DNA of 64,000 nucleotides from the NCBI GenBank assembly GCA_963838035.1, contig CAWIPM010000006.1:248001-312000 (forward strand). The letters are read 5' to 3'. The notes under the pieces were generated by a model. It saw only the letters and a list, made by a program, of their open reading frames with translations, was not told the origin of the DNA and searched no databases. The translations under genes were made by a program, and so were the position numbers. Source of the stretch: CAVVNN01 sp963838035. Lineage in GTDB: Bacteria > Actinomycetota > Thermoleophilia > Solirubrobacterales > 70-9. Below, one piece after another: positions 24,272 through 34,090 of the stretch. The first letter of the stretch is position 1. Each line of letters starts with the position of its first letter.

Positions 24272-24927
24272 TCGAGGAAATCGGAGGGGAAAACGCGATT
24301 CCGGCGGACGGCGAGCGTCTCTCGCTCGGCGTCGCCGCGCGCCTTTCCCGATATCTCCAGGTTCTGACCCAGGCTCGCAAGATGGGGCGGGAGACGATCT
24401 CCTCGCAGGAACTCTCCGAGTACACCCATATCAACCCGACGCAGATCCGGCGCGACCTCTCCGGCTTTGGCAAGTTCGGCAAGCGGGGAGTCGGCTACAA
24501 CGTCGACTCGCTGGTCTCGGAGATCCGCAAGATCCTCCGCACCTCGGGCCAGCACAACATCGCCCTGTTCGGCGCCGGCAACCTCGGCCAGGCGATCGCC
24601 AGCTCCGACATCTTCGCCGACCACGGCTTCCAGATAGTTGCGATGTTCGACGTCGACCCCACCGTCGTCGGTACCGAGGTCGGGGACCTCCCCGTGCGCG
24701 ACTTCGGCGAGCTCGAGTCGGTGGTCTCCGAAAAGGAGATCGTCGTCGGCGTCCTCGCCGTTCCCGCCGCCGCCGCCCAGGCAGTCGCCGACAGACTGGT
24801 CGAGGCCGGGGTCAAGATCATCTTCAATTACTCCGAGCAGTTGCTTCAGGTGCCGCCGGAGGTGACCGTACACACCTCCAGCCCCGCGGTCGACCTGCTC
24901 TACGCGCTCTACTTCTACCTGGCCTGA
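24259..24927 (+). CDS. rex: Redox-sensing transcriptional repressor Rex
   Basis: Rex binds operators when NAD+ is high and leaves when NADH rises. The N-terminal winged helix contains SSQELSEYTHINPTQIRRDL, and the C-terminal Rossmann domain has the NAD motif NIALFGAGNLGQA. The final segment SSPAVDLLYALYFY is the family domain-swapped helix. GTG 24259 (or 24268) is the start, overlapping the glutaredoxin-like gene by 13 bases. 222 residues, as usual. Confidence 0.94.
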   Translation: MVGVIEEIGGENAIPADGERLSLGVAARLSRYLQVLTQARKMGRETISSQELSEYTHINPTQIRRDLSGFGKFGKRGVGYNVDSLVSEIRKILRTSGQHNIALFGAGNLGQAIASSDIFADHGFQIVAMFDVDPTVVGTEVGDLPVRDFGELESVVSEKEIVVGVLAVPAAAAQAVADRLVEAGVKIIFNYSEQLLQVPPEVTVHTSSPAVDLLYALYFYLA

Positions 24928-24996
24928 TCTCATGAGCGCGGAGCTCGCAAGCATCCATCTCTGTCTCTTTGCGCCGCGAGCGAAGCGCGACCCCTG

Positions 24997-26157
24997 ATGT
25001 CCCTCGACCTCGACCTCGTTCGAGAGAGATTCGAGTCCTCGACCGACTTCACGATCGGACTGGAGGAGGAGTTCGCGATCCTGGACCCCGGGACGCTGGA
25101 GCTGGAGCACAGATTCGAGGACGTCTACGCGGCCTGCCAGCGCGACGAGTTCTTGGCCGACTCGGCCGCCGGCGAGCTGATCGCCGCGGAGATAGAGATC
25201 CGCTCCGGCCGCGCCGAGAGCTTCGCCGACGCGGTCGACAGACAGCGCGAGCGCCGGCGCCGGCTGTTCGAGCTGACCGAGCGGATGGGGTTGGCGCTGG
25301 GAGCGATGGGCACCCACCCCTGGGCCGACTACCTGGACCAGCGGATCATCGACACTCCGCACTACAAACGGCTCCAGCATGAACTCGGCTGGGTCGCCCA
25401 GCGCAACAACACCTGGAGCACCCATGTCCACATGGGAGTGCGCGGCGCCGACCGGGCGATCGCGGTCTGCGACCGGATGCGGGAGCTGCTGCCGCTGCTG
25501 CTCGCCGTCTCCGCCAACTCGCCCTTCCTCGACCGCCGCGACACCGGTCTGCACACCGTGCGCACGGAGATATTCACCCGCACCTTCCCGCGCTGCGGCA
25601 TCCCGTCGGCTTTCGGAGACTGGCGCCGCTACGCCGAGTTCGTCGAGACGCTGGAGCGGGCAGGCTCGATCGTCGAGTCGACTCAGCTCTGGTGGAGCGT
25701 CCGCCCCCATCACCATTTCGGCACGGTCGAGGTGCGGGTCTGCGACGCGCAGACTCGCGGAGACGAGTCCTTCGGCCTGGCGGGTCTGATCGCGGCCTGC
25801 ATCGCCCAGGCCGCCCTCGATTACGACGAGCGCGGCTACGAGGCAGCCGGAGCGCCGCTGGCCGACCGCGAGATCGAGGAGAACCTCTGGCGGGCCATTC
25901 GTTACGGGATGAGCGGCAAGACGATCGACTTCAGGCGGGGCAAGGTTGTCGAGGCTCGCGCTGCGCTCGACTCGGTTCTCAGCTGGAGCGAGCCGGCCCG
26001 TTCGCAGCTTGGCATCGAGGCCGAGCTGCCGGACCGAAACGGGGCCCAGCGAGCCCGTGAGGCGCTCGACTCCGGGGTCGGGATCGAGGACGTCTACCGC
26101 GACGCCGTCAGCGAGACGAAACGAACCTACACAGCCGATATCGGCGCGCGTAGATAG
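24997..26157 (+). CDS. Glutamate-cysteine ligase-like carboxylate-amine ligase (GCS2/YbdK family)
   Basis: 386 residues of the GCS2 family: FTIGLEEEFAILDP is the ATP/metal Glu motif, then GTHPWADY, THVHMGV and RCGIPSAFG. Such enzymes join a carboxylate to an amine using ATP; the biological substrate in actinobacteria is usually not known (glutathione is not made by most, and mycothiol pathways use different enzymes). Starts at ATG 24997. Confidence 0.87.
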   Translation: MSLDLDLVRERFESSTDFTIGLEEEFAILDPGTLELEHRFEDVYAACQRDEFLADSAAGELIAAEIEIRSGRAESFADAVDRQRERRRRLFELTERMGLALGAMGTHPWADYLDQRIIDTPHYKRLQHELGWVAQRNNTWSTHVHMGVRGADRAIAVCDRMRELLPLLLAVSANSPFLDRRDTGLHTVRTEIFTRTFPRCGIPSAFGDWRRYAEFVETLERAGSIVESTQLWWSVRPHHHFGTVEVRVCDAQTRGDESFGLAGLIAACIAQAALDYDERGYEAAGAPLADREIEENLWRAIRYGMSGKTIDFRRGKVVEARAALDSVLSWSEPARSQLGIEAELPDRNGAQRAREALDSGVGIEDVYRDAVSETKRTYTADIGARR

Positions 26158-26194
26158 ACTCCCGCGCCGCTCAAACCCATCCGGAGGATCTGAC

Positions 26195-28282
26195 TTGACC
26201 AGCTTCTTGACCGAATACGGAGTCGTCGTCGCGCTCGTCTGCGCGGGTGCGGCCGTGCTGTATGGACTTGTGATCACGCAGCGCCTGCTCGCGAAGTCGC
26301 CGGGCAACGAGCGCATGCAGGAGATCTCCGGCGCGGTGCAGGAGGGCGCCAAGGCGTACCTGAACCGCCAGTACACGATCATCGCCGCGGTAGCCGTACC
26401 GATTGCGATCGTGCTCTGGCTGCTGCAGGACTACCAGACTGCAATTGGCTTCGTGATCGGTGGCACCCTTTCCGGAGCGACCGGGTTCATCGGCATGAAC
26501 CTCTCGGTGCGCGCCAATGCCCGCGTCGCCGAGGCGGCCCGTGGCGGCGTGCCGCCGGCTCTCGACGTCGCCTTCAAGGGCGGTTCGGTGACCGGCCTGC
26601 TCGTCGTCGGCCTCGCATTGCTCGGAGTCGCCGGCTACTACGGCATCCTCGTGCTCACCGGCAGCAGCGACAAGCAGGCCGTCGACGCGCTTGTCGGCCT
26701 CGGCTTCGGCGGCTCGCTGATCTCTGTCTTCGCCCGACTTGGCGGCGGCATCTTCACCAAGGCCGCCGACGTCGGCGCCGACCTGGTCGGCAAGGTCGAG
26801 GCGGGGATTCCCGAGGACGACCCCCGCAACCCGGCCGTGATCGCCGACAACGTCGGCGACAACGTCGGCGACTGCGCCGGGATGGCGGCCGACCTGTTCG
26901 AGACCTATGCGGTCACCTCGGTTGCCGTGATGCTGCTCGGCGTCCTCACCTTCACCGGCTCCGGCGGCGACTTCTCCCGCCAGGTGGCGATCTACCCGCT
27001 GGTGATCGGCGGCGTCGCGATCATCGCCTCGATCATCGGGGCGCTCTCGGTGCGGACCAAGACCGATCGGGTCGAGGGGGCGCTGTATCAGGGCCTGGTC
27101 ATCTCCGGGATCATCTCGATCGCGGCCTTCTACCCGATCACCAAGTGGCTGATGAGCGACCCGGTCCGGCTGGGTCTCAGCACCGCCGCCAAGACGGTCA
27201 CAACTACCGATCTCTGGCTCTGCGCTGCGATCGGCGTCGCCGTGACCGCGCTGCTCTTCGCGATTACCGAATTTTATACCTCGACCCGCTTCCGCCCGGT
27301 CAAGTCGATCGCCCAGGCTTCGGAGACCGGCCATGCGACAAACATCATCCAGGGGCTCGCGCAGGGCTTCCAGTCGACGGCTGCCCCCGCGCTGGTGCTG
27401 GCGCTGGCGATCCTCGGCGCCAACGAACTGGCCGGCATCTACGGCATCGGCATCGCCGTGATGGCGCAGCTCTCGCTCTGCGGGCTGATCGTCGCCCTCG
27501 ACGCCTTCGGGCCGATCACCGACAACGCCGGCGGTATCGCCGAGATGGCCGACCTGCCCGAGGAGGTGCGCAACGTCACCGATCCGCTCGACGCTGTCGG
27601 CAACACGACCAAGGCGGTTACCAAGGGTTACGCGATCGGCTCCGCCGCGCTCGCCGCGCTGGTCCTGTTCGCCGCCTTCAAGAGCGAACTCGCCGGGCAG
27701 GCCCCGGCCGGGTTCGACCTCAACGGCCTCTTCAACCTCTCATCGCCCGACGTGCTGATCGGTCTGATCGTCGGCGGCATGATGGTCTACCTCTTCGTCG
27801 CGTTCGCGATCGAGGCGGTCGGGCGCGCCGGTGGCCAGGTCGTCGAACAGGTGCGTGAGCAGTTCCGCGAGCACCCGGGGATCATGGAGGGCACCGAAAA
27901 ACCCGACTACGGGAAGACGGTCAGCATCGTCACCCTGGCGGCGCAGAAAGAGATGATCCTGCCGGCCCTTATCCCGATCGTCGTCCCCGTCATCGTCGGC
28001 CTGCTCAGCGTCGACGCGCTCGGCGGCCTGCTGATCGGCGTCATCGTCGTCGGCCTCTTTGCCGCGATCTCGATGACCGCCGGCGGCGGCGCTTGGGACA
28101 ACGCGAAGAAGCTGATCGAGGACGGCGCCCACGGTGGCAAAGGCTCTGAGGCCCACGCTGCCTCGGTCACCGGCGACACCGTCGGCGACCCCTACAAGGA
28201 CACCGCTGGCCCGGCGATCAATCCGATGATCAAGGTCGCGAACATCGTCGCAATCCTGATCATCCCGATCGTTCACTTCTAG
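26195..28282 (+). CDS. hppA: Membrane-bound proton-translocating pyrophosphatase
   Basis: TTG 26195 follows GGAGG. The 695-residue protein has about 16 membrane segments and the pyrophosphatase motifs DVGADLVGKVEAGIPEDDPR and DNVGDNVGDCAGMAADLFE. The segment GNTTKAVTKG carries a Lys where potassium-dependent enzymes have Ala, which points to the K+-independent class. It pumps protons outward using pyrophosphate. The preceding ligase gene ends 37 bases upstream. Confidence 0.95.
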   Translation: MTSFLTEYGVVVALVCAGAAVLYGLVITQRLLAKSPGNERMQEISGAVQEGAKAYLNRQYTIIAAVAVPIAIVLWLLQDYQTAIGFVIGGTLSGATGFIGMNLSVRANARVAEAARGGVPPALDVAFKGGSVTGLLVVGLALLGVAGYYGILVLTGSSDKQAVDALVGLGFGGSLISVFARLGGGIFTKAADVGADLVGKVEAGIPEDDPRNPAVIADNVGDNVGDCAGMAADLFETYAVTSVAVMLLGVLTFTGSGGDFSRQVAIYPLVIGGVAIIASIIGALSVRTKTDRVEGALYQGLVISGIISIAAFYPITKWLMSDPVRLGLSTAAKTVTTTDLWLCAAIGVAVTALLFAITEFYTSTRFRPVKSIAQASETGHATNIIQGLAQGFQSTAAPALVLALAILGANELAGIYGIGIAVMAQLSLCGLIVALDAFGPITDNAGGIAEMADLPEEVRNVTDPLDAVGNTTKAVTKGYAIGSAALAALVLFAAFKSELAGQAPAGFDLNGLFNLSSPDVLIGLIVGGMMVYLFVAFAIEAVGRAGGQVVEQVREQFREHPGIMEGTEKPDYGKTVSIVTLAAQKEMILPALIPIVVPVIVGLLSVDALGGLLIGVIVVGLFAAISMTAGGGAWDNAKKLIEDGAHGGKGSEAHAASVTGDTVGDPYKDTAGPAINPMIKVANIVAILIIPIVHF

Positions 28283-28317
28283 ATGAGCGGGGGAGGGGTC
28301 CGGGTACCCCTCCCCGC

Positions 28318-29421
28318 TTGTCTCGCGTCGTGATCGATGATCTGATCAACGTCGCCGACTTCGAGCGGGCGGCGGCGGAGAAGCTTGACGCCGGGACGCT
28401 GGGGTACTTCGCCGGCGGAGCCGGCGACGAGGTCACCTTGCGGGAGAGCCTCGCCGCTTGGGGGCGGTGGCGCTTGCGGCCGCGGATGCTGGCGGGGTTG
28501 AGCGATTGGAGCACCGGGGCAGAGGTGCTGGGGGGTGAGGTCTCGGCGCCGGTCCTGGTGGCACCGGTCGCCTACCAGGGCCTCGTCGACCCGGAGGGGG
28601 AGGTGGCGATGGCTCGTGCGGCTGCGGCGGCGGGGACGGTGATGTGCCTCTCGACGCTGGCGACCCGGCGGCCGAGTCAGGTCGCCGCCGAGGCGCCCGA
28701 AGGGCGGCGTTGGTTCCAGCTCTACTGCTTCAAGGACAGGGGGGTCACCGACGCGCTGGTGGCGGAGGCCGTCGAGTCCGGCTTCGAGGCGATCGTGGTG
28801 ACCGTCGACGCGCCGCGCGGCGGCAATCGCGAGCGCGATCTGCGGACCGGCTTCAAGATCCCGGAGGAGGTCGGCGTGCCCAGCGTTGCAGCGGCGCTCG
28901 GCTCCGAGCGGGCGGTGACGATCGAGGAGACCTTCGGGCTGATGGACCCGGCGCTGCGGTGGTCGGACCTGGAGGCGCTGGCTGGGGAGTGCAGCGTCCC
29001 GGTCCTCGTCAAGGGGGTCCTGACCGCCGAGGACGCCGCGCTCGCGGTCGAGCACGGGGTCGCCGGCGTCGTCGTCTCCAACCACGGTGGGCGCCAGCTC
29101 GACCGCGTGCCGGCGAGCGCCGATGCGCTGCCGGAGGTCGTCGATGCCGTTGACGGCCGTGTCGCGGTGCTCGTCGACGGCGGGATTCGGCGCGGCGTCG
29201 ATGTCGCGATCGCGCTGGCACTGGGAGCCGACGCGGTCCTGGTCGGCCGGCCCGCTCTCTGGGGCCTTGCCGCCGGAGGGGAGGAGGGGGCCCGGCGGGT
29301 GCTCGAGCTGCTGCGCGGCGAGCTCGAGCTGGCGCTCGCCCTCTGTGGCTGCGCCTCTCCGTCCGAGCTGAGCCGCGCCCACGTGCAGAGGGCACCGGGC
29401 GCGCCCCTATATTCGGGCTAG
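28318..29421 (+). CDS. FMN-dependent alpha-hydroxy acid dehydrogenase
   Basis: The 367-residue enzyme belongs to the glycolate oxidase/lactate dehydrogenase/mandelate dehydrogenase family. TTG 28318 gives MSRVVIDDLINVADFE; the catalytic His and Arg are in VVVSNHGGRQLDRVP, the FMN Lys in VLVKGVLT, and phosphate binding in VLVDGGIRRGVDV. The substrate (lactate, glycolate or others) cannot be read. It stands alone 34 bases after hppA. Confidence 0.87.
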   Translation: MSRVVIDDLINVADFERAAAEKLDAGTLGYFAGGAGDEVTLRESLAAWGRWRLRPRMLAGLSDWSTGAEVLGGEVSAPVLVAPVAYQGLVDPEGEVAMARAAAAAGTVMCLSTLATRRPSQVAAEAPEGRRWFQLYCFKDRGVTDALVAEAVESGFEAIVVTVDAPRGGNRERDLRTGFKIPEEVGVPSVAAALGSERAVTIEETFGLMDPALRWSDLEALAGECSVPVLVKGVLTAEDAALAVEHGVAGVVVSNHGGRQLDRVPASADALPEVVDAVDGRVAVLVDGGIRRGVDVAIALALGADAVLVGRPALWGLAAGGEEGARRVLELLRGELELALALCGCASPSELSRAHVQRAPGAPLYSG

Positions 29422-29445
29422 ATGCCAGTCCCGACCAGCGTCTAG

Positions 29446-31350
29446 ATGGCACAGCGGATCCCCAGAGACGAGTCGCTGAGCCGTGTCCATGGCGTCGGCT
29501 CGTTGTTCGCGGCTGCCTACGGCAACGTCGGTTCCTCGATCTACTACGCGCTCGGCGTCACTGCGGCATTCGCCCTCGGCTTGACGCCGGTCGCCTTCGT
29601 CATCTCCGGCTTGATCTTCGCCTGCACTGCCGCCACCTATGCGGAGGCGACCGTGATGTTCCCCGAGGCCGGCGGCTCCTCCAGCTTCGCCCGCCACGCC
29701 TTCAACGAGCTGGTCAGCTTCATCGCCGCCTGGGGGCAGATGCTCAACTACACGATCACGGTCGCGATCTCGGCCTTCTTCGTGCCCCACTACCTTGCCG
29801 TCTTCTGGGCGCCGCTCGGCCACGGACCCGGCGACGTGATCGGCGGCGCCGTCCTGATCGCCGCCCTGGCGCTGCTCAACATCCGCGGCTCGCAGGAGTC
29901 GGCCAGGCTCAACCTCGTCCTCGCGCTCGCCGATCTCGCCACCCAGGTTGTGCTGGTCGGGATCGGCCTCTTCCTCGTCTTCAGTCCCCAGGTTCTGGTT
30001 GACAACGTCCATCTCGGCGTCGCCCCGACCTGGTCGGACTTCGCGCTGGGGATCGCGGTCGGGATGATCGCTTACACGGGGATCGAGACGATCTCCAACA
30101 TGGCGGAGGAGGCGAAGGATGCGGCCCGCACTATCCCGCGCAGCGTCGGCCTCGTCGTCCTCGCGGTGCTCGGCCTCTACCTGCTGATCCCGGTGATCGC
30201 CCTCTCGGCGATGCCGGTGGTCAGGGACGCGGCGGGCCACTTCAGCACTCCCCTGGGGTCGCAGTTCGCCGACGACCCGATCCTCGGCATCGTCGAGAAC
30301 CTGGGGCTCGGCACGGGCATGACCGAAGCGCTGCGCTACTACGTCGGCGTGCTGGCCGCGGTGATCCTGATCATCGCCACCAACGCCGGCCTGATCGGGG
30401 TCTCCCGCCTCACCTACTCGATGGGTCAGCACCGCCAGCTTCCGGAGGGCCTGCGCCAGGTCCACCCGCGCTACCGCACCCCCTACATCGCGATCCTGAT
30501 CTTCTCGGTGGTCGCGATAGTCACCCTGATCCCGGGACAGACCGACTTCCTGGCGACGATGTACTCGTTCGGCGCGATGCTCTCCTTCACCATCGCCCAC
30601 GTCGCCGTGCTGCAACTGCGCCGACGCAGCGGTGAAGTCGAGCGGCCCTGGCGACCGCCGCTCAACTTCCGCGCTCTCGGCGCCGAGCTGCCGCTGACCG
30701 CGGTGCTGGGCGGCCTCGGAACATTCTCCGCCTGGATCGTGGTGATGGCGCTCAACCCGCGCACCCTTGCCGTCGGAACCGCCTGGATGGTGCTCGGCAT
30801 CGGCGTCTACGTGCTCTACCGGCGCAACCAGAGGCTGCCGCTCACCGAGACCGTCAAGGTGCTGCTGCCCGAGCCGCTCGGCGTGGAGGAGATCGAGTAC
30901 CAAAGCGTGCTCGTCGCCTTCGACGACGGCGAGCCCTTTTCCGAGGAAATGGTCGCCACCGCGGTCAAGCTCGCCTCGAAGCGGCGCCGTGGGATCCACA
31001 TCCACTCGCTGCTCATCGTGCCCACCAACCTGCCGCTGGACGCGGATCTGCCCGACCAGGAAGCCGAGGCGCAGAGCAAGGTCGAGCAGGCGAAGCTGAT
31101 CGGGGGACAGCGGGTGACGGGGCACGTCGAGCGGGTCCGGCCCGGCCAGGCCGGCTACTCGATCGCCGCCGAGGCGAAGCTGATCGCCGCCGCCGCGGTC
31201 GTCGTCGGCCTGCGCTACCGCAACGGCGCCCCGCTCTACGACAAGACGCTGCAGACGGTGCTCGGCGAGCGCCCCTGCCGGGTGATCGTCGTCTCCGACC
31301 CCTCGGCTCACCCCGGCCCCGAAGCGGCCCGCGTCCTGGCCGGTGCCTGA
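29446..31350 (+). CDS. APC-superfamily permease with C-terminal USP domain (KimA-like)
   Basis: 634 residues: about 12 membrane segments (residues 15-470) followed by a universal-stress-protein-like cytoplasmic domain (about 490-630). EAGGSSSFARHAFNELV and NYTITVAIS match the APC core. KimA potassium importers share this APC-plus-USP layout, where the tail binds c-di-AMP. Two RCK-type TrkA proteins lie downstream, which supports potassium; an amino-acid substrate remains possible. Confidence 0.72.
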   Translation: MAQRIPRDESLSRVHGVGSLFAAAYGNVGSSIYYALGVTAAFALGLTPVAFVISGLIFACTAATYAEATVMFPEAGGSSSFARHAFNELVSFIAAWGQMLNYTITVAISAFFVPHYLAVFWAPLGHGPGDVIGGAVLIAALALLNIRGSQESARLNLVLALADLATQVVLVGIGLFLVFSPQVLVDNVHLGVAPTWSDFALGIAVGMIAYTGIETISNMAEEAKDAARTIPRSVGLVVLAVLGLYLLIPVIALSAMPVVRDAAGHFSTPLGSQFADDPILGIVENLGLGTGMTEALRYYVGVLAAVILIIATNAGLIGVSRLTYSMGQHRQLPEGLRQVHPRYRTPYIAILIFSVVAIVTLIPGQTDFLATMYSFGAMLSFTIAHVAVLQLRRRSGEVERPWRPPLNFRALGAELPLTAVLGGLGTFSAWIVVMALNPRTLAVGTAWMVLGIGVYVLYRRNQRLPLTETVKVLLPEPLGVEEIEYQSVLVAFDDGEPFSEEMVATAVKLASKRRRGIHIHSLLIVPTNLPLDADLPDQEAEAQSKVEQAKLIGGQRVTGHVERVRPGQAGYSIAAEAKLIAAAAVVVGLRYRNGAPLYDKTLQTVLGERPCRVIVVSDPSAHPGPEAARVLAGA

Positions 31351-31377
31351 ACCGCCCCCGCCCTAGAATCGCCGAAG

Positions 31378-31572
31378 ATGGCGTCGCCGGAGCGGATCTA
31401 TCGCGGCTCAGTACGTGCCTTCTCGTTCGTCTTCCTCGCCCTCGGAGTGGTGATCCTGATCACGACGCTTGCCGCGGGCGGGGGGCCGCTCTCGGTCGGA
31501 GTGGTGATCGGGGTCGCCTTCGCGGCGGTCGGCGCCGGGCGGCTCTGGGTGTCGTCGCGGGTAGGGCGTTGA
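31378..31572 (+). CDS. Small two-segment membrane protein
   Basis: 64 residues with two hydrophobic helices (AFSFVFLALGVVILITTLAA and a Gly/Val-rich one). It lies between the two APC permeases and its stop overlaps the TTG start of the second. Role unknown; possibly a small subunit of the transport system. Confidence 0.6.
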   Translation: MASPERIYRGSVRAFSFVFLALGVVILITTLAAGGGPLSVGVVIGVAFAAVGAGRLWVSSRVGR

Positions 31573-33524
31573 GCGAGACCGAGCCCGGGCGGCGCCGCCA
31601 CGACCCGCTGCTGCGCGGGCTCGGCGTGCCCTCGATCTTCGTCGCCGCCTACTCGGCGGTCGGCTTCTCGATCTATTTCGCGCTCGGCGTGGTCGCCGAC
31701 CGCGGCCTTGGCCTGACGCCGCTGATCTTCCTCGCCTCAGGCCTGCTCTTCGTCCTCACCACGCTCAGCTACGTCGAGGGGGGCGCGATGCTTCGTGAGC
31801 GCGGCGGCTCCTCCAGTTTCGCGCGCCACGCCTTCAACGAGCTGATCGCCTTCATCGCGGGTTGGGCGATCCTGATCGACTACCTGATCGTGATCGCCCT
31901 GGCGGCGATCTCGGTCCCCCATTACCTGGAGCCGATCTCCGGCAGTCTCAGCAGGCCGGGCTGGGAGATCGCGGTAGGGGGCCTGGTCATCGCGGCCGCC
32001 TGCGCGCTCAACATCTGGGGCGTCACCGGGAGGGGGCGTCAGCGCCCGCTGGCCGCGCTCGCGCTCGCCGACGTCGGGCTTCAGGTCGCGGTGATCGTGG
32101 TCGGGGTGCTCGCCGTCTGGCACCCGGACCGGCTCACGGAACAGCTCGATCTCTTCACCTACCCCAACTTCAAGGGGATCGTCTACGCGTTCGTCGTCGC
32201 GATGCTCGCCTACGCCGGGATCGAGGCGGCCTCCGACCTCGCCCCCGACATCGAGGTCGAGCCCCGCGACCTGAAGCGGATCGTCTCGCTGGGGGCGATC
32301 GCCGTGCCGGTCATCTATGCCGGGATGGCGGCGGTTGCGCTGATGGCCCTGCCGGTTGTCGCCGGGCCGCACGGGCCTGAGACCGAACTCGGCAGGCAGT
32401 TCGTCGAGGAGCCCGTGCTGGGCGTCGTCTCGGCCTACCACCCGGCCTGGGTGGCCGACACGATGCGTTGGATGGTGGCGCTGATCGCCGCCCCCGTGCT
32501 GTTTTGGGCGGCCAACATCTCGATGCTGGGCGTCTCCCGCCACATCTACACGCTGGCGATCAACCGCCAGATTCCCAGCTGGCTGGGCAAGCTGAGCAAG
32601 CGATACGCGACCCCATACGTGGCGATCTCGATCTCCGGCGTGATCGCGCTGGGCCTGGTGGCGCCGACGGACGTCAAGCTGCTGGCGGGCATCTACGCCT
32701 TCGGAGCAACCCTGGCGATCACCATCGCCCACCTTTCGATCATCCGCCTGCGGGTCACCGAGCCGGATCGCCCTCGGCCGTTCCGGGTTCCATGGAGCAT
32801 GTCGTGGCGAGGCGCCCGGCTTCCGGTCCCGGCGATCCTGGCGGCTCTGGTCAGCGGGTTGGCCTTCCTCAGCGTCCTCGCCTACCACGACCGGGCCCGC
32901 CTGGTCGGCGGCAGCTGGATGGTATTCGGGCTCCTCTTCTACGTCGTCTACCGCAAGGTCTTCGAGGGAACGACCCTGACCAGACGGGTCTCGGTCACCG
33001 AGAGGGCGCTGACCAAGCAGGTCAAGGAGGTCGCCTACCGCAACATCCTGGTCCCCGTCTTCGGCACCGCGCTCGACGACGACATCGTCGCCACCGCCGG
33101 GCGCCTGGCGGCTGCCGAGCAGGAGGCGGCAGACGGCGCGGCGGATGCCTCCCGCCTCGACCTCGTCTACGTGATCGACGTGCCGCTCACCCTGCCGCTC
33201 GACGCCGAGCTTCCGCCGGCTCGGGAAGAGGAGGCCCGGCGGGCGCTGGGCCGCGCCCGTGAGGTCGCCGAAGAGTATGAGGATGTCGAGGTCGGCGCCG
33301 AGGTCGTGCGCGCCCGGCAGGTCGGCGCGGGGATTGTCGCGACGGCGCAGCGCAGCGGCGCCGAGGCGATCGTGATCGGAGGCGAGCAGCCGAGCAAGAT
33401 CCGCGGCGGCGCGGTGTTCGGGGGGATCGGCGCGGCGAAGCCGGCGGAGGTCGGGTCGGCGACCGAGTACGTGCTGAAAAAGGCCCCCTGCCGGGTGCTG
33501 CTCACAGCGCCTCCCGAGGTCTAG
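31569..33524 (+). CDS. APC-superfamily permease with C-terminal USP domain, second copy
   Basis: TTG 31569 starts a 651-residue paralogue of the 29,446 gene. The shared pattern includes GGSSSFARHAFNELIAFIAG and the fold of 12 membrane segments, and the C-terminal half (from about residue 490) is again a USP-like domain. The two copies may form two transporters or one heteromer. See the first copy for the KimA argument. Confidence 0.72.
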   Translation: MSETEPGRRRHDPLLRGLGVPSIFVAAYSAVGFSIYFALGVVADRGLGLTPLIFLASGLLFVLTTLSYVEGGAMLRERGGSSSFARHAFNELIAFIAGWAILIDYLIVIALAAISVPHYLEPISGSLSRPGWEIAVGGLVIAAACALNIWGVTGRGRQRPLAALALADVGLQVAVIVVGVLAVWHPDRLTEQLDLFTYPNFKGIVYAFVVAMLAYAGIEAASDLAPDIEVEPRDLKRIVSLGAIAVPVIYAGMAAVALMALPVVAGPHGPETELGRQFVEEPVLGVVSAYHPAWVADTMRWMVALIAAPVLFWAANISMLGVSRHIYTLAINRQIPSWLGKLSKRYATPYVAISISGVIALGLVAPTDVKLLAGIYAFGATLAITIAHLSIIRLRVTEPDRPRPFRVPWSMSWRGARLPVPAILAALVSGLAFLSVLAYHDRARLVGGSWMVFGLLFYVVYRKVFEGTTLTRRVSVTERALTKQVKEVAYRNILVPVFGTALDDDIVATAGRLAAAEQEAADGAADASRLDLVYVIDVPLTLPLDAELPPAREEEARRALGRAREVAEEYEDVEVGAEVVRARQVGAGIVATAQRSGAEAIVIGGEQPSKIRGGAVFGGIGAAKPAEVGSATEYVLKKAPCRVLLTAPPEV

Positions 33525-33601
33525 TATCCCGTGAGCGTGGAGCGAGCGACGCATCCATATCCGATCCTTTGCGAGCGAGCGGAGCGCGATCCAGTGATGC
33601 C

Positions 33602-34069
33602 ATGTTCATCGTGATCGTCGGCTGCGGCCGCGTCGGCTCCTCGGTCGCCCGGGCGATGTTGCGCGAGGGCCATGAGGTCTCATGTCTCGACGAGGACCCC
33701 GAGTCCCACGCCAGGCTCGAGGTGGGGCTGGAGAAGGGCTGGGAGGACCTGGGCGGCCACTTCACAGTGGGGGCGGGCCTGGAGACCGACGCGCTGGTTG
33801 CCGCCGGGATCGAAAAGGCCGACGCATTCATCGCCTCCACCGACGGCGACAACACCAACATCATCATCGCCCAGATCGCCCAGCGCCGTTACGAGGTGCC
33901 GACCGTCATCGCCCGGATCCTCGACCCGCTGCGGGCCGAGTGGTACCAGCGCCAGGGCCTGCATACGGTATGCCCGACGAGGGTCGCGATCGACATGCTG
34001 GAGAGCGCCGTCCGCGAGGGCGCCGAGCGCCCCGGCGGCGGCCCCGACGACAGCGCGGAAGCGGCCTAG
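33602..34069 (+). CDS. TrkA-N (RCK) domain protein
   Basis: 155 residues consisting of one Rossmann NAD-binding domain: MFIVIVGCGRVGSSVARAML, then LDEDPE as acidic NAD-ribose site and IASTDGDNTNIIIAQIA. RCK proteins gate potassium channels or transporters in response to NAD(H) or c-di-AMP. No TrkA-C domain is attached. The next gene is the full-length form. 21 bases separate them. Confidence 0.86.
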   Translation: MFIVIVGCGRVGSSVARAMLREGHEVSCLDEDPESHARLEVGLEKGWEDLGGHFTVGAGLETDALVAAGIEKADAFIASTDGDNTNIIIAQIAQRRYEVPTVIARILDPLRAEWYQRQGLHTVCPTRVAIDMLESAVREGAERPGGGPDDSAEAA

Positions 34070-34090
34070 CCGCGAGGAGATCGGGAGCTC